From positions 67,157,629 through 67,221,628 of the forward strand of contig NC_134401.1 in NCBI RefSeq assembly GCF_050003625.1: DNA of 64,000 nucleotides, read 5' to 3'. The notes below the pieces were generated by a model. It was not told where the DNA came from, did not search any database, and saw only the letters and a list, made by a program, of their open reading frames with translations. This document shows positions 20,270 through 30,395 of the stretch, piece by piece (position 1 is the first letter of the stretch; each line of letters starts with the position of its first letter). Made by a program: the position numbers and the translations under genes. This DNA is from Haematobia irritans. Taxonomy: Eukaryota > Arthropoda > Insecta > Diptera > Muscidae.

Positions 20270-21516
20270 AATTATGTCGGCGAAGGAAGAAGATAAGAAA
20301 CACAGCAAGAAAGAAATCGCAGCCGAAAGTCCACTAATGAAATCATACTGGACTCAATGGGACAGTCTAATTCTAGTCAAGGGATAGCTCCAACGTAAAT
20401 GGGAAAGGGAAGATGGCAAGAAAAGCCGAAACTTGATCATCGTACCAGAGTCCAAAGTAAAGGATGTTTTGACGGAGTTTCACAATGGTCCTAGTGGAGG
20501 TCACTTGGGAATAATAAAACTGCCGAGAAAGTGAAGCAAAGATTCTACTGGGTTGGATGCCAGAAATCAATTGCGGAATGGGTAGCCAGTTGCGAGAAGT
20601 ATATGAAGGCGAAAGGTCCAACACGAAAAAGTCGAGGTCATATGCAAGAATATAGACCAGGAGCGCCATTTGAAAGAATAGTGATTCTAGAAACCGATAT
20701 GCCCTGGTAGTCATGGATTATTTCAGTAATTGTCCGGAGGTTTATGCAATTCCAAACCAAGAGGCAAAGACGATTGTGGATGTTGTTAATAGAAACTGGA
20801 TATGTCGTTACGGGTTGCCGTCCAAGATTCACTCTGACCTAGGAAGAAATTTTGAATTTGAATCGGCCATATTTAAAGAGATGTGTAACTCCCTTGGAAT
20901 CAAGAAAACAAAGACAACACCATTACATCCACAGTCCGATGGCATGGTAGAAAGATTTAATCGCACTCTGGAGGAGCATCTTCGAAAAGTGGTGGACAAC
21001 GGCCAACGGGACTGGGACGAGCATATACCAAAGTTTTTGCTGTCTTATAGATCAGACATACATGATTCTACGTCACGAACACCGGCCAAGGTTCTATTCG
21101 GAACGGAATTGAAGTTGCCTGGAGATTTGATATTCGGCGCTAAACCTAATGAGGTCGCCATGGAAGAAAACAGTAACGACATATCAAACACGTTTGGCGA
21201 AGTTCACGAATCAGTGCGCAACAAAATAAAAATTGTCAGCAACAGGATGAAGACGAGATATGATCGTGCTGCAAATACTGAGGGCTTCCAAGAAGGACAA
21301 TTGGTTCTGTTTTTTAATCCGCAACGAAAGAAAGGATTGTGTCCCAATCTGCAAACACATTGGGAAGGCCCCTACAAATTCATCAAGAAGATTAATGATG
21401 TTGTATACCGCATTCATAAGGACGGCAGCCCTAGATCAAAGATGAAAGTTGTACACCTGGAATGTTTGGCTCCTTACGGAACGGATACTGTACCTATTCG
21501 AGACGAACAGGCTTAA
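20270..21516 (+). pseudogene. G2 integrase
   Basis: The integrase N-terminal zinc finger lies at about 20480-20620 (HNGPSGGHLG, CEKYMKAKG with one Cys changed to Tyr). Core motifs in the open part from 20713 are KIHSDLGRNF (second D) and PLHPQSDGMVERFNRTLEEHL. The C-terminus LQTHWEGPYKFIKKINDVVYR runs to the stop at 21516. A deletion near 20690 removes the first catalytic D segment seen in G1 (AMDVAGPFPV). The protein ends 11 bp before the 3' LTR, like G1 and G3. Confidence 0.85.
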
Positions 21517-21527
21517 GCGGAAGGCAG

Positions 21528-21930
21528 TGTTACGGATGTGATATTACTAGATTTAAGTGTATTTAAAATAACTTCCGTTAATTTAAAATTTCAAATTGTA
21601 ACGATAAAATTACGTCATCACTTGTTAGAACCATCTTTATTTTTTAGTACTTTCCTAAACATCTTTCTCAATCGCTCATTGTAAAGTAACCCCTTTGCTT
21701 TGTAATCTTCATTTATTGTTATTGTTATTATTGTAGTAATATGAGCATAACCATCTGCAGTTAAATGTAGGCAAGTCTATGAACATAATCTGATATGCGA
21801 CATCTGCCAGCTATAAGCCAATAAATATGTGCGATATCGCTAGATAACTATGTGCGGCATCTGCTTGTCGATTAATCGAGATGGTTGTAGGCCAGACTAT
21901 CCAGAATTTTCGAAATCTTTTGTACATGAT
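21528..21930 (+). repeat. G2 3' LTR, truncated
   Basis: It begins TGTTACGGATG and matches the G3 LTR up to CCAGAATTTTCGAAATC, then diverges. The U3-end TATA region and R-U5 are lost, so no target duplication can be read. Confidence 0.82.
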
Positions 21931-22291
21931 TTTTGCCAATAATTATCATAAAATAAATTAGATTTGGCTGGAACTGGGCCAAAATTAAGCTTTGCCAGCC
22001 TTTAAAGAAAGTATATTGGCGGCCACATTTCTGTCATGCAAATACTATCAGTTGAATAGCTCATTTGCCCAATGGTTCTTAAGTCCTGAGATGGCCTAGT
22101 GGATAATGGTAAGACTCTACCTAGTAGTGATCGCTGTTCAAACCCATGAGTGAGAATAGTTTTTTTTTTTGTTTTTAACGTGGATTATCATTATTCCATT
22201 TCCTATTTTATAAGATAGTTTTAATGGTTAATATTGCGAAATAATAGATAGCATTCCATTAGTATATCGGTAACAATAATTTGACTTTATA
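21931..22291 (+). other. Unassigned, with a tRNA-like Pol III promoter
   Basis: At 22092 the sequence TGGCCTAGTGG matches an A box, and at 22136 GTTCAAACC matches a B box, 33 bp downstream. A run of ten T follows at 22161, like a Pol III terminator. This looks like the head of a tRNA-derived SINE of a type different from the one at 42344. It is not a functional tRNA, since I could not fold a cloverleaf acceptor. The rest of the stretch is unassigned. Confidence 0.5.
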
Positions 22292-22769
22292 CTACGTTCG
22301 CACTAGCTACGAAATCTCGCTATTTAGAACTCAAATCTCTTTACAAATCTCAAGTGTTTGGACTGGCAAAATAACGAGATTTCGTTGATTTGAGGATTTA
22401 ACAGCTGGTTGTTGTTTACAAGTACAAAAAGTATACATTGAAATAATTTTCAGAATAATGCGATTTTAACATAAAATTAGCCTTTGTGCTATTGATTTCT
22501 TTTGACTTCAGATAAGTTTGGAGCAAACAATTGAGTTCCATTCGTTTTTGACCAATATATCAACACATACACAAACCCGTATGTGCACACGCACGCACAC
22601 ATTCATCTACAATGAAAATTGGGGCAGGTACTAAAACAGTTGGACAAGGCAGTATAGGGTATTTTGAAAGAGATTTTGTATAAATCCTCCACGAGCCAAC
22701 TGATATTTGCCTATTGCAAATATACAGAAATCTTCGGCCAAAATCCTCTCGTGACTAGTGCGAACGTAG
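22292..22769. mobile_element. 478-bp MITE with TA duplication (Tc1/mariner type)
   Basis: Perfect inverted ends of 15 bp, CTACGTTCGCACTAG and CTAGTGCGAACGTAG, are flanked by TA on both sides (22290-22291, 22770-22771). No transposase. TA duplication points to Tc1/mariner mobilisation. Confidence 0.88.
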
Positions 22770-22889
22770 TATTAGATGCATGTAACATATTTCATATATC
22801 ATTGGTGTTACTGTTGTTGCAATCATGAACCTTAAGGGTCTGGCATCGAATCCCAACTCCGTCTTGTCAATTTTTTTATTTCAAATTTT

Positions 22890-23103
22890 GGGTATTAAGT
22901 TCGTGTTTAGCCGCTAAAATCGTAATTTTTTCACGATTATTTTTCTTTAATAATCCATTTTAAGGAATACAAACGTTGTGAAAATTTGCTTTGGACTATT
23001 CCCCATCAAGTTATAATCAAATCTGCAACAAATATGTATAATTTTATGGCTTGTTTTACTGATTTAGTTTGCACTTTAGCGGCTAAACTCGAACTTAATA
23101 CCC
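22890..23103. mobile_element. 214-bp MITE with 29-bp inverted repeats
   Basis: GGGTATTAAGTTCG at 22890 continues as a 29-bp repeat ending GCCGCTAAA, which returns inverted at 23075-23103 with one mismatch (T/A at position 15). It has no coding capacity. Flanks show no clear duplication. Neighbouring GGTTCGAATCCCAGCTGG at 23279 and CATCGAATCCCAAC at 22838 look like B boxes of older SINE pieces. Confidence 0.85.
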
Positions 23104-23332
23104 ACCTTTACATGGGACAAATATTTTTTTCAAATTGTTTTTGTTGGGATGATATTGCATTTTTATTATAATTTAACATTGAAAATAATATTTATGTAAC
23201 TATTCTCTTTAGTTACTGTGATATTGGTACCCGTGTATAAAAAAAGTTCGAAAAGAATGAATTTTCCTTTGACACCCAGGTTCGAATCCCAGCTGGCTAA
23301 AGTTTATGTTTTTTAACTATTTTTTATTAGTG

Positions 23333-23520
23333 TAGCTTAACCAACAGAGGAAAATAATGCTTGTCAAATTTATTTGGGCAGAGCCCTATATAGCAAGATG
23401 GTTGGATGGACGCAAGTTTCGGAATTACCACATTTCTCACACACTTGAACCTTCCGAAAAAAGGTTTATGATAGTCGGCTTTTGCCGAAATAAATCTTTG
23501 TACAAACATCTCTCTTTTAT
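23333..23520 (+). repeat. Lone diverged relative of the 441-bp repeat
   Basis: This ~190-bp stretch aligns with the monomer of the array at 30396-34418 (TAGCTTAACCAACAGAGGAAA, ATGGTTGGATGGACGCA, TTTCGGAATTACCACAT, TGAACCTTCCGAAAAAAGG), with many substitutions and a ~75-bp deletion. It shows the repeat also exists alone outside the array element. Confidence 0.85.
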
Positions 23521-24419
23521 TTTAATTTTTGCCCATTATTTTATGATAATTTTTGGAAAAATTATGCACAACAGATGTATGTAAATAAAATGTGAATTCA
23601 CAAATGCTATGTTCGGGGTTTGAGTTGAAAATCACTTTATTTTCGCGATTACTTTTCCTGAAATATGATGTATTGTCTTTTTCTCACATATTTTCCCGCC
23701 ATAATAAACCAAATGTTATCGAGTCTGATGACTAAACAAGGTGTCTATACACGTAACAAAAGATTCACAAAATAGTGAGTGCTTGAAAAGATATGTTATT
23801 GGTGCCCAAAAGATATGGATTTCACTATAATATGTTTAAATTTTATTGTTTATTTTATAAACTATACATAATCAAGACAATTGCTGGCCGTCAAACGAAC
23901 ATTCCGCAGGTGTAGAGTTCTATCTCATAGTGTGCTTTATTAAAATTTCGAAGAAAACGCATCAGTGTATAATTAACCCCTTCTCCGACTTCAAACCCAG
24001 CTACGCTCCACGCCCTTAAAGCTAATAGAATCAATCAAATTTGTATAAAAACTATGCCCCAGAAACGTTTTATAGTTATTAGAATTTACATGAATTTGCC
24101 TCCCTTTATCTCATTAACTAGATGACGTCTGGGGAGGGGGCTAGACCCCCACCAGAAAAATTTTAGCCCTCCCCCTAAGAATATGAAAACCTATTTACGA
24201 TTTTCCATTGTTTTTATATAAAATTAAACAAGTAAATACACAAAGTTGCGCTAAAGACTTTCATGCGCAATCAAATTACTTGGGTTGTGGTAGCAGTTGC
24301 CGATGACAATATATAGTTTTATTTCTTAAAATTGTCTTCTAAATTGTTAGTTAGTTTCTTTATTATAAGCGAATGCTTGAAGTCTGATATTTATGAAATA
24401 AAGCTGTAGTTGAACTTAT
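23521..24419. other. Unassigned AT-rich sequence
   Basis: Nothing recognised. GGGGGCTAGACCCCC near 24136 and GCCCTCCCCC near 24166 form a GC-rich inverted pair that may be the edge of an old transposon. Confidence 0.35.
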
Positions 24420-25005
24420 TGTTACGGATGTGATATTTCCAGATTTAAGTGTATTTAAATTAATTTCCGTTAATTTATAATTTCAAATTGTAACGATAAA
24501 ATTGCGTCATCACTTCACTTTGTTATCTTCATTTATCGTTATTTTTGTAGTAATATGAGCATAACCATCTGCAGTTAAATTATGAGCTACTTGATGGCAA
24601 AACTATGAGCGACAGAAGCGACCAAATGATTGTTCTAGATAGTTGTAGGCAAGTCTATGAACATAATCTGATGTGCGACACCTTCCAGCTACTATTAGAA
24701 TGTTCTAGATGGTTGTAGCCAAGACTATGAGCATAAGCCGATAAATATGTGCGATATCGCCAGATAATTATGTCGATTAATCGAGATGGTTGTAGGCCAG
24801 ACTATCCAGAATTTTTGAAATCGTCATATCACGGTATATAAACCTCTGACGGAGGGAACTGTCAAGTCAGTCTTAAGCTAAAATTCATACAGTACACATC
24901 GTAGAGCAAATAGTGAAACCTATCAGTTAAGCAAATAAATTGCAGATTGTCGTTATTTGTTTAATTATCGGGTCATTAAACACTCCTCACTATAAAAACG
25001 TAACA
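24420..25005 (+). repeat. G3 5' LTR
   Basis: 586 bp, TGTTACGGATG to ACGTAACA. A TATA box (TATATAA) lies at 24835-24841, and R-U5 follows with the AGTCAGTCTTAAGC stretch. The primer site TGGTGTCGGAAGTGAAAT starts at 25008. Confidence 0.88.
24835..24841 (+). promoter_or_regulatory. G3 LTR TATA box
   Basis: TATATAA lies in CACGGTATATAAACC, conserved in the G3 3' LTR at 29555-29570. It fits a Pol II core promoter in U3. Confidence 0.55.
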
Positions 25006-25007
25006 AT

Positions 25008-25025
25008 TGGTGTCGGAAGTGAAAT
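25008..25025 (+). promoter_or_regulatory. G3 primer binding site
   Basis: TGGTGTCGGAAGTGAAAT begins two bases after the LTR and is identical to the G1 site. Confidence 0.6.
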
Positions 25026-25644
25026 AACGAGAAAAAATCTACAATGAAGTTTAATGAGCTTCGAGTGGAACACTTAAAAAAGGAATTGAGCAAACTGGAG
25101 CAGCCGACTACAGGAAACAAAGCTCAGCTGCAAAAGCGGCTACTGTAAGAGTTCGAACGGCGCAAAATTGATATCGAGACACATGAGTTTGATTATAAGG
25201 AAGACATTGACGAATCAATGCTCGCCAACACCAGTACTGTAGAAACTCAATCTGTGGTTTCGAGTGTTGTGGATTACACATCAATGCTCAATGTTTTGAG
25301 CAAAATGATGGGACAAAATTCTAGAAAAATTATGGAAGAGAATTCTTTAAAAATGGAAGAAAATTCCAGAAGAATGGAGGAGAATTCTGGAAAAATGCTA
25401 GAAGAGAATTCTAGAAAACTGGAAGAAAATTCTCTAAAAATAGAAGCGAATTCTAGAAAAATGCTGGAAGAGAATTCTAGAAAACTGGAAGAAAATTCTC
25501 CACAAAAATAGCGAATTCTAGAAAATTGGAAGAAAAATTCCACGAAAATTCTAGAATTGTCAATGACAAACTTCAAGAAATTTCTGAAAGCATGGAGAAA
25601 CCTGTGGTCAAATTATAGAATTGGATAAGAAAGTTCTTTCCGTG

Positions 25645-27466
25645 TGTTTGTTACCACGGCTTTGGTTTCCAATAAAAAGTAGATTTAGGTTTTAGTTTTA
25701 ATTCAATTTGTAGTTTTTATTCTAGGTAAATTAAACCCAAATTGTGCAATATTTTAGGTATTTTAACTCTAGGTGTAAACTAATTTAATTCATGTGCAAT
25801 ATTAGTTCAAGGTAAGTATGTAGCGTTCAATGTTTTATAATTTTAACAATATAGACGTTGTCCTTTTTGATAACTAAGTGCAATATAATTTAATGTACAA
25901 ATAGTTTTTTTGTTTTTAGTTTGTAAATTAGAATTTAGGAAATCGATGTGCAATGTTCACAAAATTTTTGGGAATGTGCAATAATAGACGTAAGTAAATT
26001 ATTTTATTCTTTTGATACAAGTTTACAGGTAATTTAAGGTAAGATTTGTTGTATATAATTCACTGTTTTGTTGTTATCTACACGCTCACAAAAAATCGCT
26101 TCTGTAACATATACTCCCAAACATATTTTGCTTCAAGCATATATATTTTTGGGTATTGCCCAAACATTTATATGTTTGATCTCTTCCAATATATAATATG
26201 TTTGAAAGCATATTGGTCTAAACAATATATGTTTGGGTAGTCTAAGTTCCAAACATTGTGTATTTTTGCATCCAAATTCAATAATGTTGTCTTCCAAAAA
26301 ACAATATGTTATTATGTGAACATATAATATGTTTGGAAGCATTTTGCACCCAAAAATATTATATGCTTAAAAAAAATTCTCCCAAACAATATTGTGCTCA
26401 AAATTTTATTTATTTATTTATATATTTACAATCATAATGAATTATGAAAATAAACAGGTAATATAGGTGCTAACAACATAGGTTTTCGACCTGAATGCTC
26501 AAAATTTTGTTTCTGCCCAATTGTATATTCCCCCACATCTTTCTCACTTCGACGAGATTTTTTAGTTCTTAGCACCTTTTTCTGCAATACAAACATTGTA
26601 GAAGAAATTATTCAATTTTATGATTTTTTTTTTATTTTTTTAATTTTACCTTTTGCCGGACGGGGATTCGAACAGCGGACCACACAGTTTGTAAGGATCA
26701 AAGAAGTAGCTGGTCAATTGCACAAGGAAAAATAAAATGTTAATTTTGTAATAACAAGCAACAACCACCAACTTAATTCAATATCGTTCCCTGTTAAATA
26801 GCGCTCCAAGCTACTAAACACATATATGTTTATAGGCTATTTCTAAATTAATATATGTTTGCATCCAAGCATATTATATTTACAAACATTTTATGTCCCA
26901 AACATAATATGTTCTAACATATTAACATATATGTCCCAAACATGTTATGCTAGTTTATGAACATTATATGCTTGCACCCAAAAATATTGTGTTTAAAAAT
27001 TTGTGTTCCAAACATATAATGTTTATAGCCAAACATATGAAAAACAGTCTTTTTCATCCGTGTATGTCACCTTTCTATTGTATTTGTTTACTACAGTATC
27101 TCTGATTTTGTATAGTTTATTTCAATCAATTTTAAGTTAATTTTATGCAATTATTGTTTTCACTTTTTTATATTATTTGCACTTTAAAATTTTTTAATCT
27201 TTATTTGTTTTTACTGTATTGGTCACGGAGAGAAACGTTCGTTTTGAAAAACCGACTTAGAATAATAAAAACAAAAAATCAATGTCATGGCCAACCTGTT
27301 GACAGTGAAGTTTGGCTTTCTTTAATAACAACAATAGACATGTACTAAAAGGGATCATATGTATGTGTGACATTTCGAGCAAACCGCTATGTACATGTCT
27401 GTAGCATTGAAATAGCACAACATACAAAAACCAATAGTGTGCATAATTTTAGCACACCCTTCAACA
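25645..27466. mobile_element. TG...CA insertion with 5-bp duplication (probable solo LTR) carrying a MITE
   Basis: The insertion starts TGTTTGTTACC and ends TTCAACA, with CCGTG duplicated on both sides (25640-25644, 27467-27471). Removing it restores a continuous Gag reading. TG/CA ends and a 5-bp duplication fit a solo LTR. After subtracting the MITE at 26081-27062 it is about 840 bp and non-coding. No second copy is present to confirm LTR status, so the class is inferred. Confidence 0.75.
26081..27062. mobile_element. TA-flanked MITE with internal tRNA-like sequence, copy 1
   Basis: It is flanked by TA (26079-26080, 27063-27064). The ends are weak inverted repeats (CACGCTCACAAAAAATCG and AGTCTTTTTCATCCGTG). 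The interior is rich in CATATGTTTGGG-like words in both orientations, so much of it can fold back. At 26650-26720 the minus strand carries GTTCGAATCCCCGTCCGG, a strong B-box-like TψC arm. A copy lies at 38913-40163. Confidence 0.85.
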
Positions 27467-28489
27467 CCGTGGATGAGAAAATTGTGGTTCACTTCGAGAA
27501 ACTTCTACACCTGGAGAAAAAATGGCTGATCTGGAAATTAACGGTGGTCCCGTACGCGTTATTGAGGGCACAAAAATCAAAACACATATTTTTGATGGCT
27601 CAACTTCTTTTGAAGTATTCAAGTTCCAATTCGTGATGGTTACTTCTAGAAATCGGTGGAATGAGGATGACAAAGTAATCGAAATTCTGTTGGCACTGAA
27701 GGGCAATGCCGCTGACGTAATACAAAGCATTCCCCCTGCCTCTAGAAATAACTATAATTAAGTAATAGCGGCACTACAACGCAAATACGTTGAAGAACAC
27801 AAGCAAGACATCTTCAGAATGGAATTAAGAAGAAGAGTCCAGAAGTCAAATGAGACTCTACAAGACTTTGCAACAGAAGTTGAGCGGTTGGTGCTATTGG
27901 CATACCCTGGAGAGAATCATCCTCTTATAGATCGTATCAAGATTGAGACGTTTGTGAATGGCATTCCCGCACAAAAAGCTACATTCACAAAATCAGTGAC
28001 ATTTGCACTTGTACAAGAGACTGCGAGAGTGCTGGCACAGCCACAAATGCAGAGTGTATGTAAGGTGGAGACCGATTGTGAAGAATCGAAATCCGTGATT
28101 GAGTTGGTAAATGAGGCTCTGAGGCAGATAATGCAAGAAATGAAGCAGCAGGCAAATAAATCTAGAATAAAATGCTATAACTGTGATAAGACTGGACATC
28201 TTTCCCGGGAATGTAAAGCGTGGTGTAAACCGTCGGGATCAATCTCGCCATCCCCATTAAAAAACAGTCATAAGAAGGTCACCACAAAGGCAAGCGACTC
28301 AAATTTAAACTTTGCGGATAATAGAAAAGGTGGCAAACAAGTTATCGATGAAGCCTTGACACGACAGAATGGCAATCTAGAAAGCACGCACTACTCGAAA
28401 GCTGAACCAAAGGAGACAGTTATAAATGCCAGGCAGTTATGCATCGAATCTGGCATCGACTGGCCAATAGAGTAGCTTAAAGATCCCAT

Positions 28490-28883
28490 TCTAACATATT
28501 CGGCGCTAAATCTAATGAGGTCGCCATGGAAGAAAACAGTAACGACATGCCAAACACGTTAGGCGAAGTTCATGAATCAGTGTGCAACAAAATAAAAATT
28601 GTCAGCAAGAGGATGAAGGCGAGATATGATCGTGCTGCAAATACTTAGGGCTTCCAAGAAGGACAATTGGTTCTGTTTTTTTAATCCACAACGAAAGAAA
28701 GGATTGTGTCCCAAGCTGCAAATACAATGGGAAGGCCCCTACAAAATCATCAAGAAGATCAATGATATTGTATACCACATTCAAAAGGACGACAGCCCTA
28801 GATCAAAGATGAAAGTTGTTTATCTGGAACGTTTGGCTCCTTACGGAACGGATACTGTGCCTATTCGGGACGAACAGGCTTAA
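28490..28883 (+). pseudogene. G3 integrase C-terminal fragment
   Basis: Immediately after the Gag fusion (DPIL at 28486) the sequence skips to the integrase segment matching GAKPNEVAMEENSND and continues to GPYKIIKKINDIVYH and the terminal PIRDEQA, stop at 28881. The zinc finger and the whole DDE core are deleted, so unlike G1 this copy could not supply integrase. A frame break occurs near 28648. Confidence 0.82.
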
Positions 28884-28922
28884 ACGGAAGGCAGTGTTAC
28901 AGATGTGATATTACTAGATTTA

Positions 28923-29140
28923 CAGCCATTTTCATGTATCTTCGTTAGACTTTAACTCCCAGTTAGCAGAAAGTAAAATCGAAATATCTTCTCTCCGGTT
29001 AACTTTAACTGAAAAATTTTTAGCAGTTAAGTTCCTAACTGGCATATGAAATATATAGACAAGATGACAGACATGTCCATAGTACGGTTTAAAAGTTCGT
29101 TAGCTAACGTAGCACTAACGGAGCTTCCTGAAAATGAGGG
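28923..29140. mobile_element. piggyBac-like MITE, 218 bp
   Basis: The right end reads TCATTTTCAGGA inverted, then GGG and TTAA (29141-29144). The left side reads TTAC followed by CCATTTTCATG. The inverted ends agree over ~23 bp (CATTTTCA...CGTTAG). TTAA/CCC ends are the piggyBac hallmark; the left TTAA has mutated to TTAC or was inexact. It interrupts the G3 LTR, whose sequence continues on both sides. Confidence 0.72.
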
Positions 29141-29926
29141 TTAAGTGGATTTAAAATAACTTCGGTTAATTTAAAATTTCAAATTGTAACGATAAAATTA
29201 TGTCATCACTTGTTAGAACCATCTTTATTTGATACTTTCCTAAACATCTTTCTCAATCGCTCATTGTAAAGTAACCCCTTTGCTTTGTTATCTTCATTTA
29301 TTGTTATTCTTGTAGTAATATGAGCATAACCATCTGCAGTTAAATTACGAGATACTTGATAGGCAAAACTATGAGCGACAGAAGCGACCAAGTGATTGTT
29401 CTATATAGTTGTAGCAAGTCTGTGAACATATCTGATATGCGACATCTGTCAGCTACTAGTAGAACGTTCTAGATGGTTGTAGCCAAGACTATGAGCATAA
29501 GCCGATAAATATGTGTGTATCGCCAGACATGTGCGACACCTGTTTGTCGTATCACGGTATATAAACCCCTGGCGGAGGGAGCTGTCAAGTCAGTCGTAAG
29601 CTAAAATTCATACAGTACACATCGTAGAGCAAATAAGTGAAACCTATCAGGGGGCTAATCACGGCATTCGATATCGAGAACTTTTGATCGAAATCTAAAT
29701 TTTTCAGATCACGGGAGTCGATATCGAGTTTTTTGGATCGACAATTTTTTCGATTGGTAAATTGCAATCGTATAACATTTTTCACTTGTTTTTTTACATT
29801 GTTTTCGCCATATAGGAATAGAAAATATATTAGTTTTAGTTCGAATTGTTGCTAATTTGTAGTAAATTTACATATAATGAACATATTTTGAATATTTAGG
29901 ACTAATGCAACTCCAATAAAAGTTAA

Positions 29927-30242
29927 TCAAAAATTGGTCATAGTCGAGTCCGGGAGCGAGCATCCTAGCTTGGCAAAGAACCATATATTAAGTGCACATG
30001 CTAGATCGATATTCGATATCCAAGAGATTGTGATCAACCAAATACCGTACCATTCCGTGACAACATAACGCTTCTGGACCACCTTGTAAGAATAGTGAAT
30101 TATGAAGGTTTCCACTCGCAACAAATTGTAAGACGGCAGACAATTGTAAAGTGATAGAATTGACATGCCACCAAAAATTATTTCCCATTTGAACGCCAGC
30201 CGAAATCGTCCATTGAGCCTGCAAAAGGTGACTTTCTAACAT
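29927..30242 (-). pseudogene. Harbinger-like transposase remnant (tentative)
   Basis: Minus-strand segments include QLSAVLQFVASGNLHNSL, like the conserved LRFLATGSFQ region near the N-terminus of PIF/Harbinger transposases, and, in another frame further on, KLGCSLPDSTMTNF, which could be a degraded GDSGYPLxPxLMTPF region near the third catalytic residue. If so, most of the DDE core between them is deleted. Stops and a frameshift are present. The identification rests on these two short matches. Confidence 0.45.
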
Positions 30243-30395
30243 TGCACACCCATGTACTTACACCAATAACAATGTGCACTTTTATTCCTTATTTGTCGCT
30301 GAATTATTTTATATTCATCTCATCCTCCAATTAGGAAGGAATTCGGAGGAATGTATGGGTCCATAAGATATAATGCAATACAATTTATTTTTTAC

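Larger units (their letters stand above)
13886..21930 (+). mobile_element. Ty3/Gypsy retrotransposon G2, complete domain set, decayed
   Basis: It starts with TGTTACG at 13886. The interior carries Gag, protease, RT, RNase H and integrase in order. The 3' LTR starts at 21528 after the tract GCGGAAGGCAG and is truncated near 21930. Many stops and frameshifts are present. A hAT-like element (14160-16131) sits in the 5' LTR and another insertion (about 17240-17655) in Gag. It is the presumptive parent type of the RT-less copies G1 and G3. Confidence 0.9.
25045..28475 (+). pseudogene. G3 Gag, fused to the integrase spacer
   Basis: The SAP motif starts at 25045 (FNELRVEHLKKELSKLEQP) but a stop replaces a codon at 25147. 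The coiled-coil repeats (EENSRKLEENS type) run to ~25510. Gag is cut by the insertion at 25645 and resumes exactly at 27472. Capsid (FKFQFVMVTSRNRW), a stop at 27760, then MELRRRVQKSNETLQDFAT and a zinc knuckle CYNCDKTGHLSRECK follow in a 218-codon open stretch. After NFADN it joins RKGGKQVIDEALTR, the same junction as G1. It ends at a TAG at 28473. Confidence 0.85.

Noticed and set aside
25300..25510. CRISPR-like regular repeats
   Set aside because: The repeats encode Gag coiled-coil units, have no spacers, and the organism is a eukaryote.
25274..25576. 100-aa minus-strand Phe/Ser-rich repeat ORF
   Set aside because: It is the antisense of the Gag coiled-coil repeats.
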